Assembly: GCA_965207915.1 (NCBI GenBank)
Contig: OZ242304.1
Coordinates: forward strand, 744,001 to 808,000
Origin: VXNJ01 sp009840625
GTDB taxonomy: Bacteria > Chloroflexota > UBA11872 > VXNJ01
Length of the DNA stretch: 64,000 bases
Direction of reading: 5' to 3'
In this document: positions 17,369 through 25,689 of the stretch, one piece after another
Layout: each line of letters begins with the position of its first letter
How positions within the stretch are numbered: the first letter of the stretch is position 1
Notes under the pieces: generated by a model
Database searches by the model: none
The model's input: only the letters and a program-made list of their open reading frames with translations
Told to the model about the DNA's origin: nothing
Program-made: the position numbers and the translations under genes

Positions 17369-17724
17369 TCCTCCTTGCGCCACCAGGAACTGTGGCAGAA
17401 CGGGTCGACGTGCTCGGGATCGTCTTCGCGCACGAACCCGGCGAACTTGAGCCGCCGGTCGTTGCGCAGGGCAACCGATATGACCTGGCCGTGCAGGGCC
17501 ATCAACCCCAGATCGGGATCGTCGCCGAGGGTCTTCAGCGCCGCCTTGTAAGCCTCGGCACGCTCGGGGTCGGCGATGAATACCGCGATGAACCGGCGCG
17601 TGGAGAACTGGCACACCGGCAGCGTTCCGATCAGGCCCTCGATGAGTGGATCCAGAATGGCGTGCGCCGGGCCGGTGTCCGGCTCCATGAACGCCTCCAT
17701 GCCGCCGTGCCGCGAGTGCGCCAC
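17365..17724 (-). CDS. Small conserved-looking hypothetical protein
   Basis: About 119 residues from a GTG at 17724, two bases past the protease stop; ATGs at 17757 and 17700 are alternatives. The sequence is mixed alpha/beta (TLPVCQFSTRRFIAVFIADP, then LGLMALHGQVISVALRND) and ends WWRKEE. No signal peptide or known domain was recognised. Its stop overlaps the start of the next membrane protein, so it belongs to the same transcript as the CtpA-type protease. Confidence 0.5.
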   Translation of the reverse strand: MAHSRHGGMEAFMEPDTGPAHAILDPLIEGLIGTLPVCQFSTRRFIAVFIADPERAEAYKAALKTLGDDPDLGLMALHGQVISVALRNDRRLKFAGFVREDDPEHVDPFCHSSWWRKEE

Positions 17725-17726
17725 CG

Positions 17727-18995
17727 TCAGGCCGCCGCGTCCTGGATCAGGCAACATCCGGCGTCGGCGCGCATCAGGCGCAGCGCCTCCGCCAGGGCCA
17801 GATCATCGTCGTTGGGATCGCGCTGCGACGATGTGCTGACCGTCACGTCCGGCTCCAGGCCGGCGCCGTCGATGGGAACCCCGCCGGCGGTGAGCCATTT
17901 GCCAACCGTTACCCGCACCAGCGAGTCGTCGGCGAGGTCGAAACTGAGCTGCACCGACCCCTTGCCGTAGGTCTGCTGCCCCACCAGCGGGGCCCGGCGA
18001 TTGTCAGCCAGCGCCGCCGCCACGATTTCGGCCGCGCTGGCGGTATCGGAATCGACCAGCACGACCAGCGGCATCCGCAGCGCCTCGCCGTCGCTGCCGG
18101 TGCGGTGCCGGACGTTGGGACCGGTGCGCTGGGTCTGATAGGCGACCGTTACTCCCTCCGGCAAGAACTGCGAGGCCACTCCCAGGGCCGAGCTCAAGAA
18201 TCCGCCCCCGTTGCCGCGCAAATCCAGGACGACTCCCGCGACGCCCGCGTCGGATAGCTCGGCGAGCGCGTCCTGAAGTTCGCCGGCGGTGCGCGAGCGG
18301 AACTGGGTCAGCTCGACGAACCCGAATCCATCGATCTGGCGCGCCCATACCGTGGGCGGGCTGATCCGCGAGCGCTCGATCTCAAACCTGAGCGATTCGT
18401 CAGTGCCGGGACGATAGACGTCGAGCACCACCACCGTGCCGGACTCCCCGCGGATCAGATACAGGCCCTCGGCGAGCGGCAGGTCGGAGAGCAACCGGTC
18501 GTCGACCGATAGGATCTGGTCCCCCGCCAGCAGGCCGGCGTCGTGCGCCGGCGTGCCCGGAAACACCCGCTGTATCCGGACCGCTCCGTCCGGCTCCAGC
18601 GACATCGAAACTCCGATTCCGGAAAAGGTGCCGTTGATCCAATCGCGGTGGTTGCCGGCCCGCTCGGGCGGCAGGAAGTAGGTATGGGCATCGTCGGCCG
18701 CGCCGACCATCCCGTCGACCGCGCCGCGCATCAGTTCCCGCGAATCCAGCGGCCCGGCGTAAAAGTTGTCCTGCAGCGTCGACCAGGCCTGCCAGAAGAC
18801 CGCGAAATCCTCTTCCAGGAGGGCGGCGTCCTCGGGGTCCGGGTGTCCTTCGCGAAACGGGCTGGGCAGCTCGGAGCTGCCCAGCAGCATACCGCCCAGG
18901 AGGGCGGCCACCGCCAGCAGCAGCGCTCCGATCAGGGGCAGCGGGCGGATCATGGCCCCGACCAGGCGTTGGCGGACTCGGCCGATCATCGCCAT
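17727..18995 (-). CDS. S41-family carboxy-terminal processing protease
   Basis: 422-residue membrane-anchored serine protease of the CtpA/Prc family, which degrades or trims proteins from their C-termini outside the membrane. It has an N-terminal membrane helix (residues 16-40), a PDZ domain (about 120-205, with VFPGTPAHDAGLLAGDQI), and a catalytic domain. The catalytic domain has the oxyanion segment DLRGNGGG, the Ser in VDSDTASAAEI and the Lys in QQTYGKGSVQ. All active-site elements are present. It follows the LytM peptidase gene by two bases, as in many FtsEX loci. Confidence 0.92.
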   Translation of the reverse strand: MAMIGRVRQRLVGAMIRPLPLIGALLLAVAALLGGMLLGSSELPSPFREGHPDPEDAALLEEDFAVFWQAWSTLQDNFYAGPLDSRELMRGAVDGMVGAADDAHTYFLPPERAGNHRDWINGTFSGIGVSMSLEPDGAVRIQRVFPGTPAHDAGLLAGDQILSVDDRLLSDLPLAEGLYLIRGESGTVVVLDVYRPGTDESLRFEIERSRISPPTVWARQIDGFGFVELTQFRSRTAGELQDALAELSDAGVAGVVLDLRGNGGGFLSSALGVASQFLPEGVTVAYQTQRTGPNVRHRTGSDGEALRMPLVVLVDSDTASAAEIVAAALADNRRAPLVGQQTYGKGSVQLSFDLADDSLVRVTVGKWLTAGGVPIDGAGLEPDVTVSTSSQRDPNDDDLALAEALRLMRADAGCCLIQDAAA

Positions 18996-18997
18996 CC

Positions 18998-20251
18998 CTA
19001 GAAACCGAACTGGATCGAGTCGCGCGGATTGACGGGGGCCCCATTGCGGCGGAGCTCGAAGTGGAGATGCGGTCCGGTGGTCCAGCCGGTCACGCCGACG
19101 TAGCCGATCGTGTCGCCGACGATCACCGTGTCGCCCTGCCTAACGGTGGGCGGATGGCTGGTGTCGGCTAGGTGGGCGTAAAGGGTCTCCTCGTGGGTCC
19201 CGTGGGCGATTATCACGGTCATCCCGTAAGAGGCCCAGCGATTGCCGGCGATCGCGTAGCCCGACTTGATGACCACTCCGCTGGAGGCGGCCACGATCGG
19301 CGTGGCCAGCGGTGCGGCGATGTCGATTCCCAGGTGCGGGCACTGTCCGTAGGTGCAGCCACCGAACTCGGTGGTTACGATCCCGTAAAGCGGCGGGAAA
19401 TAGGCTCCGCCGGACAATCCGGCCGCCCGCCGCCGGGCCTCCGCTATCTGCCGCTCGCGCTCGATCCGGGCCAGCTCGTCCTCGATCTGCTGTTTCAGGT
19501 AGTCGATTTGCCCGCCCAGCGCGGACTGTTCGGCGGCGAACGCGCGCACGTCGGACTCGTAGCCGGCCTGCTGCCGTTTGACCTCCTCGACCCGCTGCAG
19601 ATGCTCTTCCCAACGCCTATCCAGCGCCGCCTGCACAGCGGCCTTTTGTTCGCGCAGCTGGCCCAGGTTGTCCTGCTGGTCTTTGAGCAGGTCGTAGCGC
19701 AGCCGGATTTCCTCGCGCTTGGCCAGCAGCCGCTTTATCTCGTCCTGGTCCTGGCGCAGCACCTGCTCCAGCGCGGCCACCTTGTCCAGCCCCTCGGTCA
19801 ACGAGTCCGAGGAGAGGATCAGGGTAAGCGGGCTGGTGCTGCGCGAGGCCTTGTAGATTGCCCGGATGCGCGAACCGACCGAGCGCCGGATGAACTCGAA
19901 CTCGGATTCAAGGTCCGCGATCTCGCGCCGCGTGCGTTCGGTTTCTAGGGCCCCGATGTCGAGCTGGTAGTCGATTTCCTGGACTCTGACCAGTTCCCGG
20001 AATCGCGCTTCGTCGGTCACCCGCAGTTGCACTTGCAGCGCCGAGGACCGGGCGGCGGTGGCGGCCCGCAGCGCGTCGGAAGCCGACAGCGACTGGCCGG
20101 AGGATTCAAGATCCTGCTCGGCGGCCGCCAATTTGCTGCGCAGGTCGGAAAGCTCGTCGGCGTCGGATCTGGGGGCGCCCGCCGCGGCCACCGCGGCCAC
20201 CCCGGCCAGGGCCGATCCGCGCAGCAGCAGCCGGCGCGAGAACCTAGTCAT
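18998..20251 (-). CDS. Coiled-coil LytM (M23) peptidase, EnvC-like, with a Tat-type signal
   Basis: 417 residues. The N-terminus FSRRLLLRGSALAGVAAVAA carries a twin-arginine motif and suggests Tat export. Residues about 35-260 are a long coiled coil rich in Glu, Gln and Arg. The C-terminal 120 residues form a LytM domain with intact zinc ligands (HLGIDIAAP, TLYAHL, GPHLHFEL), so it should be an active peptidoglycan endopeptidase rather than a dead activator like E. coli EnvC. It overlaps the upstream ATPase gene by 8 bases and lies downstream of ftsE and ftsX, which fits FtsX-controlled hydrolase activity at the septum. Confidence 0.88.
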   Translation of the reverse strand: MTRFSRRLLLRGSALAGVAAVAAAGAPRSDADELSDLRSKLAAAEQDLESSGQSLSASDALRAATAARSSALQVQLRVTDEARFRELVRVQEIDYQLDIGALETERTRREIADLESEFEFIRRSVGSRIRAIYKASRSTSPLTLILSSDSLTEGLDKVAALEQVLRQDQDEIKRLLAKREEIRLRYDLLKDQQDNLGQLREQKAAVQAALDRRWEEHLQRVEEVKRQQAGYESDVRAFAAEQSALGGQIDYLKQQIEDELARIERERQIAEARRRAAGLSGGAYFPPLYGIVTTEFGGCTYGQCPHLGIDIAAPLATPIVAASSGVVIKSGYAIAGNRWASYGMTVIIAHGTHEETLYAHLADTSHPPTVRQGDTVIVGDTIGYVGVTGWTTGPHLHFELRRNGAPVNPRDSIQFGF

Positions 20252-20924
20252 CGAATCCGCCGGCCGGCACGTCGGCCACGACCCGGCCTTCCTCCAGCTT
20301 GACCACGCGGCGGCGCAATCGGTCGACTACCGCCGAATCGTGGGTGGCGACCAGCGCCGTGATTCCTTCGCTGCTGGCCTGCAGCAACAGCTCCATCACG
20401 GCCTGCGACGCCGAGGGACTCAGGGCTTCGGTCGGTTCGTCGGCGATGAGGATTTCGGGATCGTTGACCAGGGCCTTGGCTATCGCCACGCGCTGCTGCT
20501 GTCCGCCGGACATTTCATTGACGACGGTATCGGCCTGGTCGGCCATGCCGACGCGGTCCAGCCCGGCCATGACCCGCGCGCGCAGCCGATTGCCGCCCTC
20601 GCCCGTCACCTGCAGTGGCAGAGCCACGTTCGCATAGGCGGTGCGGTCGTAGAAAAGCCGGTTCTGCTGCGGGATTATTCCCAGGCGCCGACGCAGCCGG
20701 GCGCGCCCCTTCGAATTGAGCCTGTTCACGCGCTGAGACCCGATGATCAGGGTGCCGGTGCTCGGTTCCTCCTGAAGCGTGGCGAGCTTGAGCAGGGTCG
20801 ATTTGCCGGCCCCGTTGGCGCCGATCAGGAATACGAATTCGTTGCGGGCAATTAACAGATTGATGTCCTCAAGGACGTTGCGCGAACGCCCGTAGGACTT
20901 GGAAACGTTGCTGAACAAAATCAA
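20244..20924 (-). CDS. Second FtsE-like ABC ATPase
   Basis: 226-residue ABC ATPase: Walker A GANGAGKST (residues 35-43), signature MSGGQQQRVAIAKAL (about 138), Walker B ILIADEPTEALSP (about 158) and H-loop ATHD. The D-loop is odd, ALSP instead of the usual NLDP in FtsE. It starts with TTG one base after the ftsX stop and is followed by the LytM gene with an 8-base overlap. It may be a partner for FtsX in place of, or together with, the first FtsE, or a separate transporter ATPase without its own permease here. Confidence 0.85.
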   Translation of the reverse strand: MILFSNVSKSYGRSRNVLEDINLLIARNEFVFLIGANGAGKSTLLKLATLQEEPSTGTLIIGSQRVNRLNSKGRARLRRRLGIIPQQNRLFYDRTAYANVALPLQVTGEGGNRLRARVMAGLDRVGMADQADTVVNEMSGGQQQRVAIAKALVNDPEILIADEPTEALSPSASQAVMELLLQASSEGITALVATHDSAVVDRLRRRVVKLEEGRVVADVPAGGFDD

Positions 20925-20925
20925 G

Positions 20926-21813
20926 CTACATCTGCGCGTTGCGAACCGAGAAATAAGATCCGAGAGTGCCGATTATCAGGCCCATGAGAACGATGAATAG
21001 GGCCAAGTTCACCCAGAAGAAAGCGGCCGTTCGGACCGGCAGGAACGAAATCAGCGAATTCACCACCGGCACCACCCGTATGTAGATGACCAGGGTCAGG
21101 AACGCCGCAACGACCGATCCGATCAGGCCGATGACGGCGCCTTCGATCAGGAAGGGTCCGCGCACGAACCAGTCGGTGGCCCCGAGCAGTTTCATGACTT
21201 CGATTTCCTCGCGTCGCGAGTGCACCGCCAGTCTGATCGTGTTCACGATCACCAGCAGCGCCACCAGGGCCAAAAGGGCAATCATCAGTCCGCCCCCGAT
21301 GGTCACCAGTTGCGACGCATTCAGCAGCCGCTCGATCACGTCCGCCCTGACCAGCACCTCCTCGATCTGATCGGTCTCCTGGCGCAGCGCCTCGGCCAGT
21401 TCCAGGATGTTGGCGGGATCCTCCATGCGCACTTCGATCGATGCCGGGAGCGGATTCTGTCCGATCACGTCGAGCACCTCGCCCAGTTCGGAGAGCGACG
21501 CCCGCAGGTCGTCGGCCGCCTGCTCCTTGGAGACGAAGATGACCTCGGCGACGTCCGGGCGGGCATGGAAATCCGCGATCGTCTGTGAGATCCAGACCGG
21601 GGACGCGTCGTCGCGTAGGTAGACGACCATGTTGGTGCGCCGGCCCAGCGCATCGACCATGCGCTCCAGGGTGTCGTTGGCGGCCAGAAAAAGTCCAAAC
21701 ACCAGCAGCATGACCGTCGTGGTGACTATCGCCGCCACCGTGGTCAGCCGGTTCCGCCACATCGAGGCGAACGCGGCCGCGAACACGTACTGCAGGGTGT
21801 GGACGCTAGTCAT
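20926..21813 (-). CDS. ftsX: Cell-division permease-like protein FtsX
   Basis: 295 residues with the FtsX layout: a short cytoplasmic start, TM1 (about 25-45), an extracellular loop of about 120 residues containing LRDDASPVWISQTIADF, then three C-terminal membrane segments (around 175-200, 222-245 and 265-287) in the FtsX/MacB permease fold. With FtsE it transmits ATP hydrolysis across the membrane to peptidoglycan hydrolases. Its start overlaps the ftsE end by 8 bases. Confidence 0.93.
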   Translation of the reverse strand: MTSVHTLQYVFAAAFASMWRNRLTTVAAIVTTTVMLLVFGLFLAANDTLERMVDALGRRTNMVVYLRDDASPVWISQTIADFHARPDVAEVIFVSKEQAADDLRASLSELGEVLDVIGQNPLPASIEVRMEDPANILELAEALRQETDQIEEVLVRADVIERLLNASQLVTIGGGLMIALLALVALLVIVNTIRLAVHSRREEIEVMKLLGATDWFVRGPFLIEGAVIGLIGSVVAAFLTLVIYIRVVPVVNSLISFLPVRTAAFFWVNLALFIVLMGLIIGTLGSYFSVRNAQM

Positions 21814-22723
21814 CCGGCGGATCTTCGGCTGGAGATTGCACTGACGTGTAGGCGTCCGCGTCGAGCAGGTCGGCGGTGTAGCCGGCGCGGATCTCGTCGC
21901 GGGCCAGCCTGCCGCCGGAGAGTTCGATCACCCGTTGCCGCAGACTGTTGACCAGTTCGCGGTTGTGGGTGGCAACTATCACCGTCGTACCCAATTCGGA
22001 AATCCGCAGTAGCAGCGAAATCGTCTCGCGCGCGATCTCGGGGTCCAGGTTGCCGGTTGGCTCGTCGGCGATCACGATCGGGGGCTTGGTGACCAGGCAG
22101 CGCGCAATCGCGACCCGCTGCTGTTCGCCACCGGAGAGCTGAAACGGGTAGTCGTTGGCCCGGTCGGCCAGCGAAACCGTCGCCAGCGCTTCCCGCACCC
22201 GACGCTGGGCGGCGCCGTCGTATCCGCCGGTTACGCGCAGCGCAAAGGCCACGTTTTCACCGACCGTGTAGCGGGTCAGCAACTTGTAGTCCTGGAATAT
22301 CACCCCGACTCGGCGCCGCAGTCGCGGAATCTCGGAACGGGTCAGGCGCGCGGTGTTTACACCGTCGATGTAAATCGATCCGCTGCTGGGCACCAAGTCG
22401 CGGTTTAGAAGATGGATCAGGGTCGTCTTGCCGGCACCAGACGACCCGACCAGGAATACGAACTCGCCGCGCCGGATCGTCAAATTGACCGTGCGGAGCG
22501 CCAGTTCGCCAGCGGGGTAGCGGTAGTTGACGTTGCGGGCCACGATGATCGGCGAGCGACCGACCCCGTAGAGGGCGTCGGCCAGCTGCCGTGATTCGAG
22601 TTCGCTGGCCGCCTCAGGTTGATCCGAATCGGGGGCGCGGACCGCATCCGCTGGCGCCGAGTCCCGATCCTCGGCAGCAGCCGGTCGGACCGATCCGGGG
22701 TCGCTCACGCCAGGCTCGCTCAC
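21806..22723 (-). CDS. ftsE: Cell-division ATP-binding protein FtsE
   Basis: 305 residues, longer than the usual 220-230 because of an Asp/Glu/Ala/Pro-rich N-terminal extension of about 55 residues. The ATPase core has Walker A GSSGAGKTT, signature LSGGEQQRVAIARCL, Walker B IVIADEPTGNLDP and H-loop ATHN, all canonical. The FtsE hallmark region VGVIFQDYKLL is present. The GTG at 22723 overlaps the stop of the upstream ligase gene. An internal GTG (residue 7) is possible, but the extension itself stays in frame. Confidence 0.93.
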   Translation of the reverse strand: MSEPGVSDPGSVRPAAAEDRDSAPADAVRAPDSDQPEAASELESRQLADALYGVGRSPIIVARNVNYRYPAGELALRTVNLTIRRGEFVFLVGSSGAGKTTLIHLLNRDLVPSSGSIYIDGVNTARLTRSEIPRLRRRVGVIFQDYKLLTRYTVGENVAFALRVTGGYDGAAQRRVREALATVSLADRANDYPFQLSGGEQQRVAIARCLVTKPPIVIADEPTGNLDPEIARETISLLLRISELGTTVIVATHNRELVNSLRQRVIELSGGRLARDEIRAGYTADLLDADAYTSVQSPAEDPPDD

Positions 22724-23898
22724 CGGCGGGCCGCTACGGAGGTGTCACCGTGGGAGCGGGGTTCAACCCCGGCCACGGTCGTGGCCACCAAGTGGTCGAC
22801 GACCCGCGAAAACGCGACTTCGTCCGAGTCCCCGTTGGCCAGGGCGGCGCGATACACGTCGATCTGCCGGTGGGCGCTGGTGCCCCGTTTGACGATCGTG
22901 CGCAGGTGCTCCACCTCGCTCATGCATCCAAAATACCCGGCGTCCGGCGCGATCAGCTCGAGCAATTCTTCACACAGGTCCGCAAATGACTTGATTTCGC
23001 CCTGTCCGAAGTCCACCAGTCCGGCATCTATTCCATATCGCTGCGCGCGCCAGCGGTTTTCGCGAATCAGCAGGGGGGAGTATCGTCGCCAGCGCTGGTT
23101 GGCTCGCCGCAGGCGAGTGAGCATCCGCAAGACGCAGCGGTAAACGGCGGCCAAGCAGATCGCATCGTCGATGTCGGTGCAGATATCGGTGGCGCGCATC
23201 TCGATCGTCGGGAAACTCTTGCTGAGCCGGGCGTCCCACCAGATCTTGGACGCGTCGTCGATCAGGCCCACGTCCTGCAGGACCGCGACGGTTTGCACGT
23301 AATCGGCGTGGCTCTCGAACTGCTCCGGCGGCCCGGTCCGAGGAAGCTCCGAAAAGACGCTTGTGCGGTACGACATCAGGCCGGTCAACTCCCCTTCCCA
23401 GAACGGCGAGGAAGTGCTGGCCGCCAGCAGGTGCGGCAGGAAGTAGGTCAACTGGTTGAGTAAGTCGATGCGCAGATCGTCATCCTCGATTCCCACGTGC
23501 ACGTGCATTCCGCCGATCAGCGCTCGCGATCCGACTACCTGCAGATCGTCGCCCAGTGCCTGGTACCGTTCGCGGTCGGTGACCTTCTGCACGCGCCAGT
23601 TGGCAAACGGGTGGGTCGATGACGCTATCGGGGCCATCGCGTATTCGCCGGCGATCGCGGATACCGCCCCGCGCAGTCGCGCCAGGTCGTCGCGCAGCTC
23701 GCTTATGTCTTTGCAGACTTTTGTCCCCACTTCTATCTGGGTCCGCAGGAGCTCGCGGCTGAATTGCTTGCCGAGTTGGTCCTCGAGGGCGGTGGTCAGC
23801 TCCGGCGGCGGCTCGGCCACCAGATCGCGGGACCCCAGATCGACCAGCATGTATTCCTCCTCCACCCCGATTGAGAAGGACGGTTCCGGTAATGGCAT
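22720..23898 (-). CDS. Carboxylate-amine ligase, GCS2 (YbdK-type) family
   Basis: 392 residues of the glutamate-cysteine ligase family 2. The N-terminal SIGVEEEYMLVD (metal-binding Glu cluster), GMHVHVGIED near residue 130 and the region FPTIEMRATD near 230 are diagnostic. These enzymes make gamma-glutamyl or other amide bonds with weak GCS activity; the actual acceptor is unknown. It overlaps ftsE by four bases, so the division operon is probably transcribed through it. Confidence 0.9.
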   Translation of the reverse strand: MPLPEPSFSIGVEEEYMLVDLGSRDLVAEPPPELTTALEDQLGKQFSRELLRTQIEVGTKVCKDISELRDDLARLRGAVSAIAGEYAMAPIASSTHPFANWRVQKVTDRERYQALGDDLQVVGSRALIGGMHVHVGIEDDDLRIDLLNQLTYFLPHLLAASTSSPFWEGELTGLMSYRTSVFSELPRTGPPEQFESHADYVQTVAVLQDVGLIDDASKIWWDARLSKSFPTIEMRATDICTDIDDAICLAAVYRCVLRMLTRLRRANQRWRRYSPLLIRENRWRAQRYGIDAGLVDFGQGEIKSFADLCEELLELIAPDAGYFGCMSEVEHLRTIVKRGTSAHRQIDVYRAALANGDSDEVAFSRVVDHLVATTVAGVEPRSHGDTSVAARR

Positions 23899-23923
23899 GG
23901 AGTGTCAGTCCCGCGCGCGGCGG

Positions 23924-25567
23924 TTACGAGCGCCCGCCCCGGAAGCGCCGCAAGTGCGGTCGGCGCTTGCCGGCAAAACGATCCGGTCGGACCCTGGTCA
24001 ATTGTTGGTAGCGGTTGAATCCAAAGCCGCCGGTGCGGGCCCGTCCCGAGCGCGCCAGTTCGCTTGCCGGCAACGAATGCGGTTTGGCCGACGGCGCTTG
24101 CCGCCGCAGGTCACCGGCGGCGGGAGCGGGCAGGCCCAATGCAAACGGCGGCGGGTCGGCGGTCGTCGCGACCGCCAACGCCGGCCGCGACGAAGAGCGG
24201 CGGTAGGCCAGGTAACCGATGAGTCCGAAAAGTGCGATCACGGTCAGACCGGTAATTGCTATGAACGCCCGCGTTCCGGCGTCGGCGGGAGGCAGTTCGG
24301 GGCTGCCAATCAATGTGTCGGCGGGGGTTATTTCGGCATCCGCGGCGACATCCTCCAGCGGCAATTGCGGATCGGGGTCATCGCTAGGACCGGCCGTCTG
24401 CACCGGTGCCCCCGCCAGCCGGTTTTCGTCTTCGGCGGCGGCGAGATCGTCTTCCAGGAATTCGCGCCACTGGTTTTCCAGGGTGAACGCGTCAATCCCG
24501 TAGGCGGCCATCAGGGCTTCGTCCTCGGTGTTGCCTTCGGACAATGCCTGCAGCATGCTGCGCAGATCTTCGATGCCGTAGAGGTTCACCAGGTACTTGA
24601 CCATCGAATAGCTCTGCGCGTAGACGAGCGAGGCGCCCTCGCGGTCGATCGGCAGGTATCCCTGCAGGCCGCGCAGCGATCGCAGCCGTCCATCGCGATG
24701 GGCGGCTGCCAAGAGGCGTTCGTACGGCAGATCGTCATCGGCTTTGGCCTGAATCCAGGTGGCGACCCCCTCGTGGACCCAGGTCGGCAGGTCGCGCCAG
24801 GGATTGCGCAGGTTCTGGTCGAGGACGGCATGGGCGAACTCGTGCGTGAGCACTCCGGCCAGGGTCTCGTCCTCCGGGTCCGACTGCAGCATGATCAATT
24901 CGTATCCGGCCCGCCAGACGCCCTTGATGCGTGACTCATTGACGATTCCCAGGGCGTCATAAAGCTCGTCGAAGGTCGGATAGATGACGACCTTGAGCTG
25001 GCGCTGAAAATCGAGCCCCAGGCTCTCTTCCACCAGATCGAAAGCCGTCAACGAGTCGGCCAGCGCGCGCGCCCCGAATTCGGATTCGGCGTCGTACCAG
25101 AAGACCCTGATGTCGCGATCGGATTCCACCCGCCAGGGGCGACTCGGGTCGATCGTCAGCACCCGGCGCCAGGGGGTGAGGTGATTGGTGCCGTCGGCGT
25201 CGGTGAACCGCCACTGATAGTGGAATTCGATTCCGGTAACCAGCCTGCCCAGCAAATCGAGTTCGAACAGCGCGGCGATGCGGTCCTCGTAGCGCACGCT
25301 TTCGATGAACTCGATGTGCGTCCACCCGCGCTCGGGCAGCTCGAGCAGGATAGCGGTTTCCCGGGGATCTTCCCCAGTCCAGGGAACCTCGACGTACAAC
25401 TCCACCACGTCGTCGGCGATCTGCGGGAATTCGCGCAACACCTGGGGGCTGATCTCGACTTCCGGCGATGCCGCCCGAGCCCCGGCGACGTGTCCGGCCG
25501 CGACCAGGGCCAGGATCGCCAGCGCCAACGCGCCCAGAACGCGCCGGCCTGGCCTGATGCGAGGCAT
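23924..25567 (-). CDS. Membrane-anchored metallopeptidase, peptidase MA-like
   Basis: About 547 residues: an N-terminal signal or anchor, a beta-rich region (about 35-150), and a gluzincin-type catalytic domain with zinc motif HEFAH near residue 260 and the downstream Glu in WVHEGVATW. A Ser/Pro/Asp-rich linker leads to a C-terminal membrane helix (AFIAITGLTVIALFGLIGYLA in part) and an Arg-rich cytoplasmic tail. The active site faces the outside. ATG at 25567 preferred; a TTG four codons upstream is possible. Located between prfB and the GCS2 ligase on the same strand. Confidence 0.85.
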   Translation of the reverse strand: MPRIRPGRRVLGALALAILALVAAGHVAGARAASPEVEISPQVLREFPQIADDVVELYVEVPWTGEDPRETAILLELPERGWTHIEFIESVRYEDRIAALFELDLLGRLVTGIEFHYQWRFTDADGTNHLTPWRRVLTIDPSRPWRVESDRDIRVFWYDAESEFGARALADSLTAFDLVEESLGLDFQRQLKVVIYPTFDELYDALGIVNESRIKGVWRAGYELIMLQSDPEDETLAGVLTHEFAHAVLDQNLRNPWRDLPTWVHEGVATWIQAKADDDLPYERLLAAAHRDGRLRSLRGLQGYLPIDREGASLVYAQSYSMVKYLVNLYGIEDLRSMLQALSEGNTEDEALMAAYGIDAFTLENQWREFLEDDLAAAEDENRLAGAPVQTAGPSDDPDPQLPLEDVAADAEITPADTLIGSPELPPADAGTRAFIAITGLTVIALFGLIGYLAYRRSSSRPALAVATTADPPPFALGLPAPAAGDLRRQAPSAKPHSLPASELARSGRARTGGFGFNRYQQLTRVRPDRFAGKRRPHLRRFRGGRS

Positions 25568-25689
25568 GGCTGTTTTCAAGAATGGGGTTCCCGGTGGCTA
25601 GCGGCCGTCGCCCGCAATCGGGCCCGAACTGGGATGGCGGCGCCCGCAATTCAAGTTTCGTTGATGCCGATCAGGCGGTCACCGGCCGC

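Noticed and set aside
23456..24934. Plus-strand open frame of 492 codons
   Set aside because: Antisense to the GCS2 ligase and the metallopeptidase, both of which have clear family motifs.
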